Positions 1-7,131 of a stretch of 22,811 nt of DNA are shown here, in pieces. Both the position numbers and the translations under genes were made by a program. Positions within the stretch are counted from its first letter, which is position 1. Each line of letters starts with the position of its first letter. The stretch is from the IMG/VR virus record IMGVR_UViG_3300006802_000624, positions 1-22,811 of that record; one strand, written 5' to 3'. The notes beneath the pieces are model-generated. The model was given only the letters and a program-made list of their open reading frames with translations, was not told where the DNA came from and did no database searches. This DNA is from a virus.

Positions 1-2
1 AG

Positions 3-572
3 TTAGAGATAATCACACCACATTTAACAAATACTCGAGTGTGTCTAGATATTGGTGCTCACATAGGAGCAACTGCAATCAAATATTCTAAAATTTTTGA
101 TACAGTACACGCATTTGAACCAATTTCACACCTATACGGTTTATTAGAAGAGAATACAAACAATTTCGAAAATATTACTATACACAATGTAGCAGTATCA
201 AATATAGATGGTACAGTAAAAATATATGAAAACTCTAAAAACTCTGAATCGAATGTAGTCCTCCATGATGATACATTATCCTTAATTGAAGGCAGAAAGA
301 ATACTCGATTTAATACAGAACCTAAAGAAGTAAATAGTAGAACAATCGATAGCTATAACTTTAGTAATGTAGATTTTATTAAAATTGATGTTGAAAGATA
401 TACCGTTCCGGTTTTAGAAGGAATGATAAAAACATTAAAGAATAATTCTCCGATATTGCAACTCGAAGTAGATAACATACCTAGCATAAATTCTAGAACC
501 GCTAATTTATTAGAACCTTTGGGTTATAAAACATTTAAAAAACTATCAAGTGATTGGTTTTATAAAAAATGA
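3..572 (+). CDS. FkbM-family SAM-dependent methyltransferase, 5' truncated
   Basis: The open frame runs in from the left edge, so the N-terminus is missing. The visible part carries the class I methyltransferase glycine motif CLDIGAHIGATA followed by VHAFEP, then VDFIKIDVERYTVPVLEGM, which is the usual FkbM order (motif I, acidic adenosine-binding strand, central Asp strand). FkbM enzymes O-methylate sugars or polyketides; here sugar methylation of a surface glycan is the natural inference because glycosyltransferase genes follow. A GTG at position 39 lies inside motif I and is not a credible start, since coding continues upstream (HLTNTR before VCLDIG). The stop overlaps the next start as ATGA at 569-572, so the two genes are probably translationally coupled. 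Family assignment is good; the substrate is unknown. Confidence 0.85.
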   Translation, partial: LEIITPHLTNTRVCLDIGAHIGATAIKYSKIFDTVHAFEPISHLYGLLEENTNNFENITIHNVAVSNIDGTVKIYENSKNSESNVVLHDDTLSLIEGRKNTRFNTEPKEVNSRTIDSYNFSNVDFIKIDVERYTVPVLEGMIKTLKNNSPILQLEVDNIPSINSRTANLLEPLGYKTFKKLSSDWFYKK

Positions 573-1369
573 AAACATTGATCTATCAATATTGGGATGG
601 TACCGAAAGACCAGGCAATACTGCTGGAGTTGAATTAATGAAAGCATATGCAGATAGAATCGGCGCTGATCATGTATATGAGAAAAATGCTCAATTTGTT
701 ACTGACATTGGTCCTTATTCTTCAAGTTACGGGTTATTAAAACCCATTTACGAGTATGGCGATTATGATTACGTAATGTATGCAGATTGTGATGTAGTCC
801 CTCGAGATAATTGTAATGAAAATATATTTGAGGAATTTGGTGACTATGACCTTGGTATCTGTGAAGAACCAAATGCACCACTAGCTCGTAAGAAATACAC
901 GATAGGCGGTGGTATTAATAACAAGAATGATGAAGCTTGGGTAGACTTAATTGAACGCAAATGGAAAGTGGTTATGCCTCGTACCGAAGATGGTCTTCCA
1001 AAGGTATACAACTCTGGTATGGTATTATGGTCAAAGACTGGTATGGAAAAAGCTAGAGATAGATTATATGATTTTAAAAAATATGTTAATTTGATTAATG
1101 TATTTAAATTACCACCATTCTATACGTGTGATCAACATTATATTCATGCAATGCTTGAGGTTTGTGATTTTAATTGGTTACAGATGCCGTACAAATGGAA
1201 TAGCTCAGTCCATTACGATCCTGCGGTTAAAATACAACCAAGGCCTGTTATTGATCTTAGAAAAAAAGATTATAATTTTGTACATATTCAGTTAAACGGT
1301 GCTGATAATTTTGATAAAGAAAAAATCCACACAATAGTTAATAAACCGGTAAAGGAATGGAATCTATGA
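569..1369 (+). CDS. Small GT-A type glycosyltransferase (paralogue 1 of 3)
   Basis: A 266-aa cytoplasmic protein that opens with MKTLIYQYWDG and has YADRIGADH at about residue 27. A DxD-type metal/nucleotide-sugar motif is present as YADCDVV (D73, D75). A later segment, PKVYNSGMVLW, resembles the acceptor-side NSG motif of GT8/GT32-like enzymes, and VHIQLNGAD near the end supplies a C-terminal histidine. The N-terminus and the position of DxD are shared with the genes at 1461 and 2108, so the three look like tandem duplicates. Start and stop are both in ATGA overlaps with their neighbours. The role is inferred to be transfer of a sugar onto a phage or host-surface glycan; donor and acceptor cannot be read from sequence. 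Confidence 0.75.
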   Translation: MKTLIYQYWDGTERPGNTAGVELMKAYADRIGADHVYEKNAQFVTDIGPYSSSYGLLKPIYEYGDYDYVMYADCDVVPRDNCNENIFEEFGDYDLGICEEPNAPLARKKYTIGGGINNKNDEAWVDLIERKWKVVMPRTEDGLPKVYNSGMVLWSKTGMEKARDRLYDFKKYVNLINVFKLPPFYTCDQHYIHAMLEVCDFNWLQMPYKWNSSVHYDPAVKIQPRPVIDLRKKDYNFVHIQLNGADNFDKEKIHTIVNKPVKEWNL

Positions 1370-1464
1370 GTAAAATTTATAATTACACATATGATGAATA
1401 TATTAAGGCGCAAAAAGATCTTACAGATTTTAAATACGGCCGTATTGTATATGGAAGAAAATGA
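1366..1464 (+). CDS. 32-aa minigene between two glycosyltransferases
   Basis: A short frame of 32 residues (begins MSKIYNYTYDEYIKAQ, ends IVYGRK) starts in an ATGA overlap with the upstream glycosyltransferase stop and ends in an ATGA overlap with the next start at 1461. Such perfect fit at both ends argues that it is translated. Its last codons and stop/start junction (GGAAGAAAATGAAA) are identical to the junction at the end of the CmcI-like methyltransferase (about 4057-4070), whose C-terminus ends VLGRK. It may be the residue of a larger methyltransferase reduced by internal deletion, or simply a linker peptide that keeps translational coupling. No function is recognised. Confidence 0.5.
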   Translation: MSKIYNYTYDEYIKAQKDLTDFKYGRIVYGRK

Positions 1465-2111
1465 AAAATTTAATATTACAACATTGGAATGGTCCTTTGC
1501 CTTTATGGGCAGAGAAATGTAGACAAAGTGTTTCGGATTATGCAGAACAGATTGGTGCGGATTATCAGTTACTATCTGGCTATCCATTTATAACACCACC
1601 TCAAAAATTTGATGTTAAACCTTGGACTGTTATACAAAAGATTCATATGATAGATTCTGTATATGATGTATACGAAAATGTTTTAATGCTAGATATGGAT
1701 ATGATGGCAATAACACGTTTCCCTGTTGATAATATTTTTAATCATGAAGGAATTGGCCGCTTACATTTAAAATCAATGTCCGGGTTAAATAATAGTAGAT
1801 CTAGATTATGGCCTAAATTATATAAGGAAGGTGCTCCTGCATTTTTTGGTAATTGTGTAAAATTAAATAAAAGTGAAAGAATAGCATTAAGAAATGTTTG
1901 CGATAAAGAAGAAATTATAAATGCATCTAATGATGATATACCACCAAATGATGAAATCATAATGCATTATTTAATGTGTAAATCAAATATTTTAGAACAT
2001 AAAAAGAAATTAGAATTACCACATAATAAATTTTGTGATTTAGTTGAAGAGGCACATCCAGAAGCCACTCTAATTCATTTTTGCGGACCTAGGAAAAATA
2101 GTATAAAATGA
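1461..2111 (+). CDS. Small GT-A type glycosyltransferase (paralogue 2 of 3)
   Basis: A 216-aa protein starting MKNLILQHWNGPLPLW with SDYAEQIGADYQLL at about residue 25, nearly the same N-terminal pattern as the genes before and after it. The DxD motif is LMLDMDMM with D78 and D80. It ends with ATLIHFCGPRK, a His-containing C-terminal segment comparable to VHIQLNG and IIHVRYTPHK in its paralogues. It is shorter than paralogue 1. It is coupled to both neighbours by ATGA overlaps. No signal peptide or membrane segment is visible, so it should act in the cytoplasm on a nucleotide-sugar donor. Exact family (GT8/GT32-like against an unclassified phage family) is uncertain. Confidence 0.72.
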   Translation: MKNLILQHWNGPLPLWAEKCRQSVSDYAEQIGADYQLLSGYPFITPPQKFDVKPWTVIQKIHMIDSVYDVYENVLMLDMDMMAITRFPVDNIFNHEGIGRLHLKSMSGLNNSRSRLWPKLYKEGAPAFFGNCVKLNKSERIALRNVCDKEEIINASNDDIPPNDEIIMHYLMCKSNILEHKKKLELPHNKFCDLVEEAHPEATLIHFCGPRKNSIK

Positions 2112-2806
2112 AAAATTTAATCGTACAACACTTTCATCCACAATATGAAAACGTTGGTAAACCAATGCCGTGGATTGTGAAAAAAAGTACGGATAATATA
2201 AGACGATATGCAGAACAGTTGGGTGCTGAATATAGATTATTAGATGGTGAACCATTTAGAAAAGGCTTACGTGCACAATGTCAAAAGCTTTGTGTGTTAA
2301 ATGAAGAATTTGACGAGTACGATAATATTGCTGTATTTGATACAGATATGTTTTTAGTAAATGGCTGTAAAGAAAATATATTTAAAGCAAAAGGAATTGG
2401 TACTCATCCGGATGTTCACAAAACAAGAGTTATGGGAGATTTTCAAAGGGCATTTCCAAAATTGGCCAATCCAGATTATCCTATATTATCCGGATCTGCA
2501 TATTCTTTTCCCAAAGAATTTAGACAATTAATGCGTAAACAAATTAATTCCGGAATGGAATCAGTATTTCAATTGATAAGCCCAAAACCTTTTGTTGATG
2601 AAGGTATTTTACACGTATTGATGCAAAAAGCAAAATTTAAACTTGATCATTATCTAGATGAAAGATGGTCATATAGTAGCTATTTACCAGAGTTAACCAA
2701 GGCATATATAATTCATGTGCGATATACTCCACACAAAAAAGGCGGGCCCATCGACATGCGAGATGAAAATTGTAAAAAACTAATTAATAGTGGTATTATA
2801 TCATGA
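2108..2806 (+). CDS. Small GT-A type glycosyltransferase (paralogue 3 of 3)
   Basis: A 232-aa protein starting MKNLIVQHFHPQYENVG, with RRYAEQLGAEYRLL at about residue 32 and a DxD motif AVFDTDMFL at D78/D80, the same residue numbers as in the previous gene. PILSGSAYSFP is where an NSG-type acceptor motif falls in GT8/GT32-like enzymes. IIHVRYTPHKKGG near the C-terminus supplies a histidine typical of the end of the catalytic domain. It overlaps both neighbours by ATGA. Three related enzymes in a row suggest stepwise addition of different sugars, or alternative specificities created by duplication. The substrate is unknown. Confidence 0.72.
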   Translation: MKNLIVQHFHPQYENVGKPMPWIVKKSTDNIRRYAEQLGAEYRLLDGEPFRKGLRAQCQKLCVLNEEFDEYDNIAVFDTDMFLVNGCKENIFKAKGIGTHPDVHKTRVMGDFQRAFPKLANPDYPILSGSAYSFPKEFRQLMRKQINSGMESVFQLISPKPFVDEGILHVLMQKAKFKLDHYLDERWSYSSYLPELTKAYIIHVRYTPHKKGGPIDMRDENCKKLINSGIIS

Positions 2807-3498
2807 AAGCTTATATTATATGTGTGAAAGGAAATGAAATTTCAGAAAAGGGTGCGGATATCTGTATTACCTCATCTAAAAAAGTACGAAATGAATTTAA
2901 AATTGAAATATTTGATGCAGTAACTCCATCCATGGCTAATGTTGTGTTAACTGGTAATGGTTTAAAATGGAAATATCCATGGGAAGGTCAGGAAACTGAT
3001 TTAAAAACTGGCTTAATCAAATCTGCATATCCTACAAAGGTAAAAGAAAATAGAATTGCATGTGCAATGAGCCACTGGTTATTATGGAAACAATGTGAAA
3101 AATTAAATGAACCTATTTTAATTTTAGAGCACGATAGTATTTTTATTAAGCGTTTAGATTATGATTCAATTCTAAAAAGTAACTATGACATTATTGGTAT
3201 TAACTCCCCTGCGTCAGCTACACGTCGTGCACATATGTTCCATGATATTATACAAGAACGGACCGCATGGATACAACCAGTACCAGATATTGACGAATTT
3301 AATGTTCCACAAGGTCTTGCGGGAAATTCGGCATATATAATTAAACCAGATGGGGCTAAAAATGTTATTAAGGCAAGTAGAGATCATGGTGTTTGGCCAA
3401 ACGATGCTTTAATGTGTAAACAAATTATTCCTAATATGGGTGTTACTAAAACATATTTTACTAGAATTCAAGGATTACCATCAACAACTGTGAATTAA
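2803..3498 (+). CDS. GT25-like (LPS-type) glycosyltransferase, copy 1
   Basis: A 231-aa protein opening MKAYIICVKGNE, with RIACAMSHWLLWKQC at about residues 84-98 followed by PILILEHDSIF (E109-H110-D111). This is the GT25 arrangement: a conserved SH-x-LW helix, then an acidic E-x-D metal-binding strand. GT25 enzymes include LOS/LPS galactosyltransferases and related enzymes. GLAGNSAYIIKPDGAK at about 167 fits the family's A-Y-I-I/V region. The gene starts in an ATGA overlap and ends three bases before the next ATG. The related gene at 4068 has the same layout. A role in extending a surface oligosaccharide is inferred from family and context. Confidence 0.75.
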   Translation: MKAYIICVKGNEISEKGADICITSSKKVRNEFKIEIFDAVTPSMANVVLTGNGLKWKYPWEGQETDLKTGLIKSAYPTKVKENRIACAMSHWLLWKQCEKLNEPILILEHDSIFIKRLDYDSILKSNYDIIGINSPASATRRAHMFHDIIQERTAWIQPVPDIDEFNVPQGLAGNSAYIIKPDGAKNVIKASRDHGVWPNDALMCKQIIPNMGVTKTYFTRIQGLPSTTVN

Positions 3499-3501
3499 AT
3501 T

Positions 3502-4071
3502 ATGAAAAAATCAGAATTAAAAAATATTACAATACTGGAAGAATTTCACAAAGAAATTTATAGACAGCAAGAAGAAAATCATAGAGAACACTATTGTGCT
3601 ATTCATCATGCTGTTGTGAAATACTGGAACGAAGGTAAATGTGAATCATATATTGAACTTGGTGTTCATCAAGGCGGTACTGCATCTAATATTTTATTGC
3701 AAAAACCCAAAAAGGTTGTCCTTGTTGATAAAAATTTAGATTTATATAGAGAGCATTTAGAGCCAATTGCAATTCATTATTGTGATCAACATAATATTGA
3801 ATTAAAAACAAAAGAATGTGAATCAATTGACCTAGAAGCAATTGAATTGAATTGTGATATGCTTTTAATAGATAGTTATCACAAACCAGATTATATGCTA
3901 CAGGAATTATCCACACATGCACACAATATTAAAAAATATATAATTGCACATGATACATATGCAGTAAGGTCATTGCATAAATGCTTGGAAGATTTTGCTA
4001 TAAAAAATAAATGGAAAGTTTTAGAATATAATAAACAAAACGTTGGTTATACAGTATTGGGAAGAAAATGA
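3502..4071 (+). CDS. CmcI-like class I SAM methyltransferase
   Basis: A 189-aa protein with motif I as YIELGVHQGGTASNIL (about residues 50-65), followed by VVLVDKNLD, the acidic SAM-ribose strand. Downstream are CDMLLIDSYHKPDYMLQEL and YIIAHDTYAV, a pattern seen in the cephalosporin-hydroxylase/CmcI and Methyltransf_24 group, where D, H and HD residues line the active site. These enzymes often methylate sugar hydroxyls in glycan gene clusters. It lies between two GT25-like genes, so modification of the same glycan is likely. Its stop overlaps the next start as ATGA. The family is fairly secure, the substrate is not. Confidence 0.72.
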   Translation: MKKSELKNITILEEFHKEIYRQQEENHREHYCAIHHAVVKYWNEGKCESYIELGVHQGGTASNILLQKPKKVVLVDKNLDLYREHLEPIAIHYCDQHNIELKTKECESIDLEAIELNCDMLLIDSYHKPDYMLQELSTHAHNIKKYIIAHDTYAVRSLHKCLEDFAIKNKWKVLEYNKQNVGYTVLGRK

Positions 4072-4718
4072 AAGCATATGTAATTACAATTATGGATAAT
4101 GAACAGTCTGTAAAGTCTGCAGAAAGATGTATCAGATCTGGTAAAAAATACGGACAAGAAATTGAAAAGCACAAAGCATTTACTCCTAAGGATAATCCGT
4201 TTTATATTCTACACACCAAAGGAATTCAACCTTCTTTCTTTTCCGAAAAATATTCCAGGCAATTGAATTGTGCAGCTGCATTTTTATCACATCATTCTTT
4301 GTGGGAAAAAGCAGTAAAAGAAAATGAATCAGTTATGATTTTTGAGCATGATGCTGTAGTAATTGGTTATTTACCAACCGAAGAGAATTTTAAAGGTGTG
4401 ATGACTTTTTCAAAACCTTCATATGGTAGATTTAATACTCCTATTAAAATTGGCGTTGATGGGTTAAAACAAAAACCATATTTTGGTGGAGCACATGGTT
4501 ATATGGTTAACCCTTGGGGTGCAAAAGAATTAATTGATAAAGCAAAGACAATGGGTCGACCAACGGATGTTTATTTAAATTTAGAAACATTTCCATGGTT
4601 GGAAGAATATTATCCATGGGCCTGTATGGCAGTTGATGGATTTACAACAATCCAAAAAGAAGAAGGCTGTCAAGCAAAACATAATTACAAAGATGGATAC
4701 GAGATAATTGATGCCTAA
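4068..4718 (+). CDS. GT25-like glycosyltransferase, copy 2
   Basis: A 216-aa protein starting MKAYVITIMDNE. It has AAAFLSHHSLWEKAV at about residues 69-83 and SVMIFEHDAVV (E93-H94-D95), the same SH-x-LW plus EHD order as the gene at 2803. GGAHGYMVNPWGAKELI at about 155 corresponds to the A-Y-I/M-I/V region of GT25 enzymes. The start is in an ATGA overlap with the CmcI-like gene, and the stop lies eight bases inside the next gene. Sequence between the motifs differs clearly from copy 1, so the two are old duplicates or independent acquisitions. A sugar-transfer role in the surface-glycan pathway is inferred. Confidence 0.72.
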   Translation: MKAYVITIMDNEQSVKSAERCIRSGKKYGQEIEKHKAFTPKDNPFYILHTKGIQPSFFSEKYSRQLNCAAAFLSHHSLWEKAVKENESVMIFEHDAVVIGYLPTEENFKGVMTFSKPSYGRFNTPIKIGVDGLKQKPYFGGAHGYMVNPWGAKELIDKAKTMGRPTDVYLNLETFPWLEEYYPWACMAVDGFTTIQKEEGCQAKHNYKDGYEIIDA

Positions 4719-5388
4719 AATAATTGAAGAATTGGTTATAACCGGTTGTGATTCTAAAACTGAATGGCAATTACCTTGGTTTTTGGATAACTATTTAAAA
4801 CATAATAGAATTCCAATATGTGTTGCAAATTTTGGTGTTACAGAGGAAACAAGACAATGGTTAGCAACACACCCATTTATCCATTGTATAATGGACTTAA
4901 AGGAAACAAGTGACATTAAAGCATGGTTCTATAAACCAACTGCAATGTTTCATTTACCTGCTAAAAAAGGTGTTTGGCTAGATACAGATTGTCAAGTGCT
5001 TGATAACATTGGTAAAATATTCAGACTTATTGAACAAGATAAACTCTTAATGGCAGTTGATAGACCTTGGTTAAAACGGCGTGGTGAATTATGGCATAAT
5101 AGTGGAGTTGTAGGATGGACTGGTAGACCAGAAATTTTACAAAAATGGATTACTGCAATTAAAGAAAATCCTAATGTTGGAGATCAAGAGGTTTTACATA
5201 GTATTCTAAACCCTATCACTATGATGAAATATATAAAAGAGTTACCAAACGAATATAACTGGTTAAGATTACAAATTGAAAATGATGGAGAAGACAGTCC
5301 TAGTAAAAAAATTGTACATTGGACTGGTGAAAAGGGTAACGATCGTATTAGAGGAATGATGAAAGTTATGGAGGCTTTAAGTGCCTAA
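4711..5388 (+). CDS. GT8/GT32-like glycosyltransferase
   Basis: The ATG at 4711 (MPKIIEELVITGCDSK) is preferred over the TTG three bases upstream. The 225-aa protein has a DxD motif in GVWLDTDCQVL (D91, D93), an acceptor-site-like segment ELWHNSGVVGW near residue 125, GDQEVLHSIL near 155, EYNWLRL and a C-terminal KIVHWTGEKGN. DxD, then NSG, then D/E-Q, then NWL, then H-W-T-G is the usual order of motifs in GT8 and GT32 enzymes. It overlaps the previous gene by eight bases. Its stop lies eight bases inside the next gene, whose ribosome-binding site is in its own coding sequence. It probably uses a UDP- or GDP-sugar; the substrate is unknown. Confidence 0.78.
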   Translation: MPKIIEELVITGCDSKTEWQLPWFLDNYLKHNRIPICVANFGVTEETRQWLATHPFIHCIMDLKETSDIKAWFYKPTAMFHLPAKKGVWLDTDCQVLDNIGKIFRLIEQDKLLMAVDRPWLKRRGELWHNSGVVGWTGRPEILQKWITAIKENPNVGDQEVLHSILNPITMMKYIKELPNEYNWLRLQIENDGEDSPSKKIVHWTGEKGNDRIRGMMKVMEALSA

Positions 5389-6073
5389 AACAGTACATGT
5401 TATTGGTAATGGAGATTCTGCTACATTTTTTAATGAAGCGCCTAGGAAAGGATTAAAATTAGCCTGTAATTTAGCCCCATTTCCTATTGAAAATTGTTAT
5501 GCTTCATGCATAGTAGATTTTAAAATGATGAAAACGATACACAGTAAAGTTGTTGATATACCTGGTGAATGGATCCTTGGTGCAAGACCAAAAATATATA
5601 TGGAAAAAAATCCAGGTTTTAGAATGCAAAGAGCACATCAAATTAAAATGTTCTATACAAAACTCCCAAAATATGCTGGAAACTATACCGATTTTAATTG
5701 TGGTCATATGGCAGTATACTGTGCTGCAGAATATCTAAAAGCAGATGTAATCCATATGTACGGATTTGATTCTATTTTTGATTTTAATTTAAGAAGTTAT
5801 ACAGACACATTTATTAACTCCGATCGAGGCAATATGAATAATAATCGGTTGTCAACAAATTGGAGGCCTTTATGGATGAATATGTTTAAGGACTTTGATG
5901 GTTCTGGTAAAAACCAAAAGATTGAATTTGTTTTACATCACATGCATGATAATCTAAAATTTAATATTGGTAAAAATGTTATTATAGAAAAATACGGTCG
6001 TAGAGGTGAAATAAAACCTCCAAAGGAAAAATCGGAAAAGGCCTGGCAACCGCCGGCAAATGGGATAATGTAA
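5381..6073 (+). CDS. GNG-motif Rossmann-like protein of the glycan cluster
   Basis: The start is a GTG at 5381, supported by GGAGG at 5370-5374 six bases upstream. The 230-aa protein begins with a Rossmann-like loop, VHVIGNGDSATFF (G9-N10-G11-D12-S13), followed by LACNLAPFPI and CIVDFKMM. GHMAVYCAAEYLKADVIHMYGFDS in the middle, with a G-F-D-S loop, resembles the DUF115/MptE and GT42 sialyltransferase-like folds, which share a G-N-G-P-S opening and a G-x-D motif. That resemblance is by motif only. The proline-rich, charged tail (GEIKPPKEKSEKAWQPP) looks unstructured. It is the last gene of the glycan operon. Transfer or sensing of a nucleotide-activated sugar is possible but unproven. Confidence 0.6.
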   Translation: MPKTVHVIGNGDSATFFNEAPRKGLKLACNLAPFPIENCYASCIVDFKMMKTIHSKVVDIPGEWILGARPKIYMEKNPGFRMQRAHQIKMFYTKLPKYAGNYTDFNCGHMAVYCAAEYLKADVIHMYGFDSIFDFNLRSYTDTFINSDRGNMNNNRLSTNWRPLWMNMFKDFDGSGKNQKIEFVLHHMHDNLKFNIGKNVIIEKYGRRGEIKPPKEKSEKAWQPPANGIM

Positions 6074-6081
6074 AAAAACAC

Positions 6082-6110
6082 TTTACATTGTCAATACATT
6101 GTGTTATAAT
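6082..6110 (+). promoter_or_regulatory. Early-type promoter P1 (TTTACA-17-TATAAT)
   Basis: TTTACA at 6082-6087 and TATAAT at 6105-6110 are separated by exactly 17 bp, close to the sigma-70 optimum and to T4 early promoters with a GTTTAC-like -35. It sits nine bases after the stop of the glycan operon and drives the zincin-like gene. The spacer holds a direct repeat ACATTGT (6085-6091 and 6096-6102), offset by 11 bp, that could be an operator. Confidence 0.75.
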
Positions 6111-6129
6111 AAACATAATGGAGGATAAT

Positions 6130-6570
6130 ATGATTTTTGTAGAAGGTGGCAGTAAACGTCAAAGAGAAGTGACTTATCAAGCAGTTCAGTTTGCTTGGGC
6201 AGAATTGATGCCAAGGATAAAAAAATGTATTATCAATGTTGAATTAAAGCGATTGAAAGGTTATGACGGTACTTGTTTAGATACCGGCAATCGTGAATAC
6301 CAAATAGAAATCAATAAAAAGCTTAGTCTAGGTGATAACTTTCTTACAACAATTTTTCATGAAATGGTTCATGTAAAACAATATGTGAGGAAGGAACTTT
6401 TTAGCGATGTTAATTTCTATAAAACACGAGAAGAATATTTAAATTTACCTTGGGAAATTGAAGCTTATAAAATGCAGGAGGTATTATTAGAAAGATGGGA
6501 CAGTTTAAAGACCACCAACAATCGGAGTTGGAATTATTCCGTAGGGAAATTCTTAATCGGGAAGGTATGA
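6130..6570 (+). CDS. Zincin-like putative metallopeptidase (HExxH)
   Basis: The start at 6130 is chosen because GGAGG at 6120-6124 lies five bases upstream; an ATG at 6118 overlaps that site. The 146-aa product has TTIFHEMVHVKQ with H77-E78-xx-H81, the zinc-binding and catalytic motif of zincins, and a downstream LPWEIEAY (E109 or E111) that could give the third ligand, as in the small SprT-like and related minimal zincins. There is no signal peptide or membrane segment, so it should act inside the host cell. It is the first gene after promoter P1 and overlaps the coiled-coil frame that follows. Substrate and true peptidase activity are unknown. Confidence 0.7.
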   Translation: MIFVEGGSKRQREVTYQAVQFAWAELMPRIKKCIINVELKRLKGYDGTCLDTGNREYQIEINKKLSLGDNFLTTIFHEMVHVKQYVRKELFSDVNFYKTREEYLNLPWEIEAYKMQEVLLERWDSLKTTNNRSWNYSVGKFLIGKV

Positions 6571-6695
6571 TTGAAATCCTACAAAATAATATTAGAGAAT
6601 TACAAGAACAATTACAAAATTCTTATAAAAGAATAGAGGAGTTAACTAATGAAAAATGTACTCATTGCAACTGCGACCATCGCAGCACTAATTAA
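6495..6695 (+). CDS. Coiled-coil small protein with Cys/His tail
   Basis: A 66-residue frame overlaps the end of the zincin gene and the start of the glycine-zipper gene. Its middle (about residues 10-52, with REILNREG, LQNNIRELQEQLQ and RIEELTNEK) has clear heptad spacing of hydrophobic residues and should form a coiled coil. The tail CTHCNCDH offers three Cys and a His that could bind a metal. A start at 6567 (ATGA overlap with the zincin stop, 42 aa) is a real alternative; the longer start has AGGAGG about 13 bases upstream, which is far. The protein-like composition favours a real gene. Function unknown. Confidence 0.5.
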   Translation: MGQFKDHQQSELELFRREILNREGMIEILQNNIRELQEQLQNSYKRIEELTNEKCTHCNCDHRSTN

Positions 6696-7059
6696 CACAT
6701 CTGCAGCTGCAGAAACAGTAACCGATGTAACCAAACGTGTAATTCAAAAAACACCATATCAGGTTGAAGTTTGCCAGGAACAAGCGGTATCTGGAGATAA
6801 AACAGCTGATACATTAATGGGAGCTATTATTGGAGGCGCTATCGGTAATAATGTGACTAAGAATGTAGATAATGGTGGTGCTGTTGGTGCATTACTTGGT
6901 GGTATGATAGCCCATAACAACAGTAAAGCAACTGGTGGTACTCGACAAGTTTGTAGGCTTGAAACTCGTTACAATGAAGAGGAACGTGTTATCTATTCAC
7001 ACAGTGTGGTAACTTTTACATATATGGGTAAAACATATAGTCTTTCTTTTCAAAAATAA
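6649..7059 (+). CDS. Secreted glycine-zipper protein
   Basis: Start at 6649 follows GAGGAG nine bases upstream. The 136-aa product has a Sec signal peptide (Lys, hydrophobic stretch, then NTSAAA with probable cleavage near residue 21). Residues 57-86 form a double glycine zipper with GxxxG spacing (G58/G62/G66 and G76/G80/G84), as in Rickettsia 17-kDa antigen and OmpA-linked Gly-zipper lipoproteins. Unlike those it lacks a lipobox. C42 and another Cys near residue 103 flank the zipper and could form a disulfide. The predicted location is the periplasm or outer membrane. A phage gene of this type might modify the host envelope, for example in superinfection exclusion or lysis; that is inference. 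Confidence 0.7.
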   Translation: MKNVLIATATIAALINTSAAAETVTDVTKRVIQKTPYQVEVCQEQAVSGDKTADTLMGAIIGGAIGNNVTKNVDNGGAVGALLGGMIAHNNSKATGGTRQVCRLETRYNEEERVIYSHSVVTFTYMGKTYSLSFQK

Positions 7060-7101
7060 TGCATTTTAGGGGTTTACAGATCGGCTTTTTTGGTATATAA
7101 T
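7058..7101 (+). promoter_or_regulatory. Early-type promoter P2 (TTTACA-17-TATAAT)
   Basis: TTTACA at 7073-7078 and TATAAT at 7096-7101, 17 bp apart. The 21 bases at 7058-7078 up to and including the -35 are identical to 11277-11297 upstream of promoter P5. It overlaps the stop codon of the glycine-zipper gene and drives the gene at 7132. Confidence 0.8.
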
Positions 7102-7131
7102 ATATGTATAATTAAAAAAGAGGAGTTAATT

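Noticed and set aside
39-41. GTG start for the first methyltransferase
   Set aside because: It lies within motif I (VCLDIGAH); coding continues to the left edge, so the gene is truncated rather than starting here.
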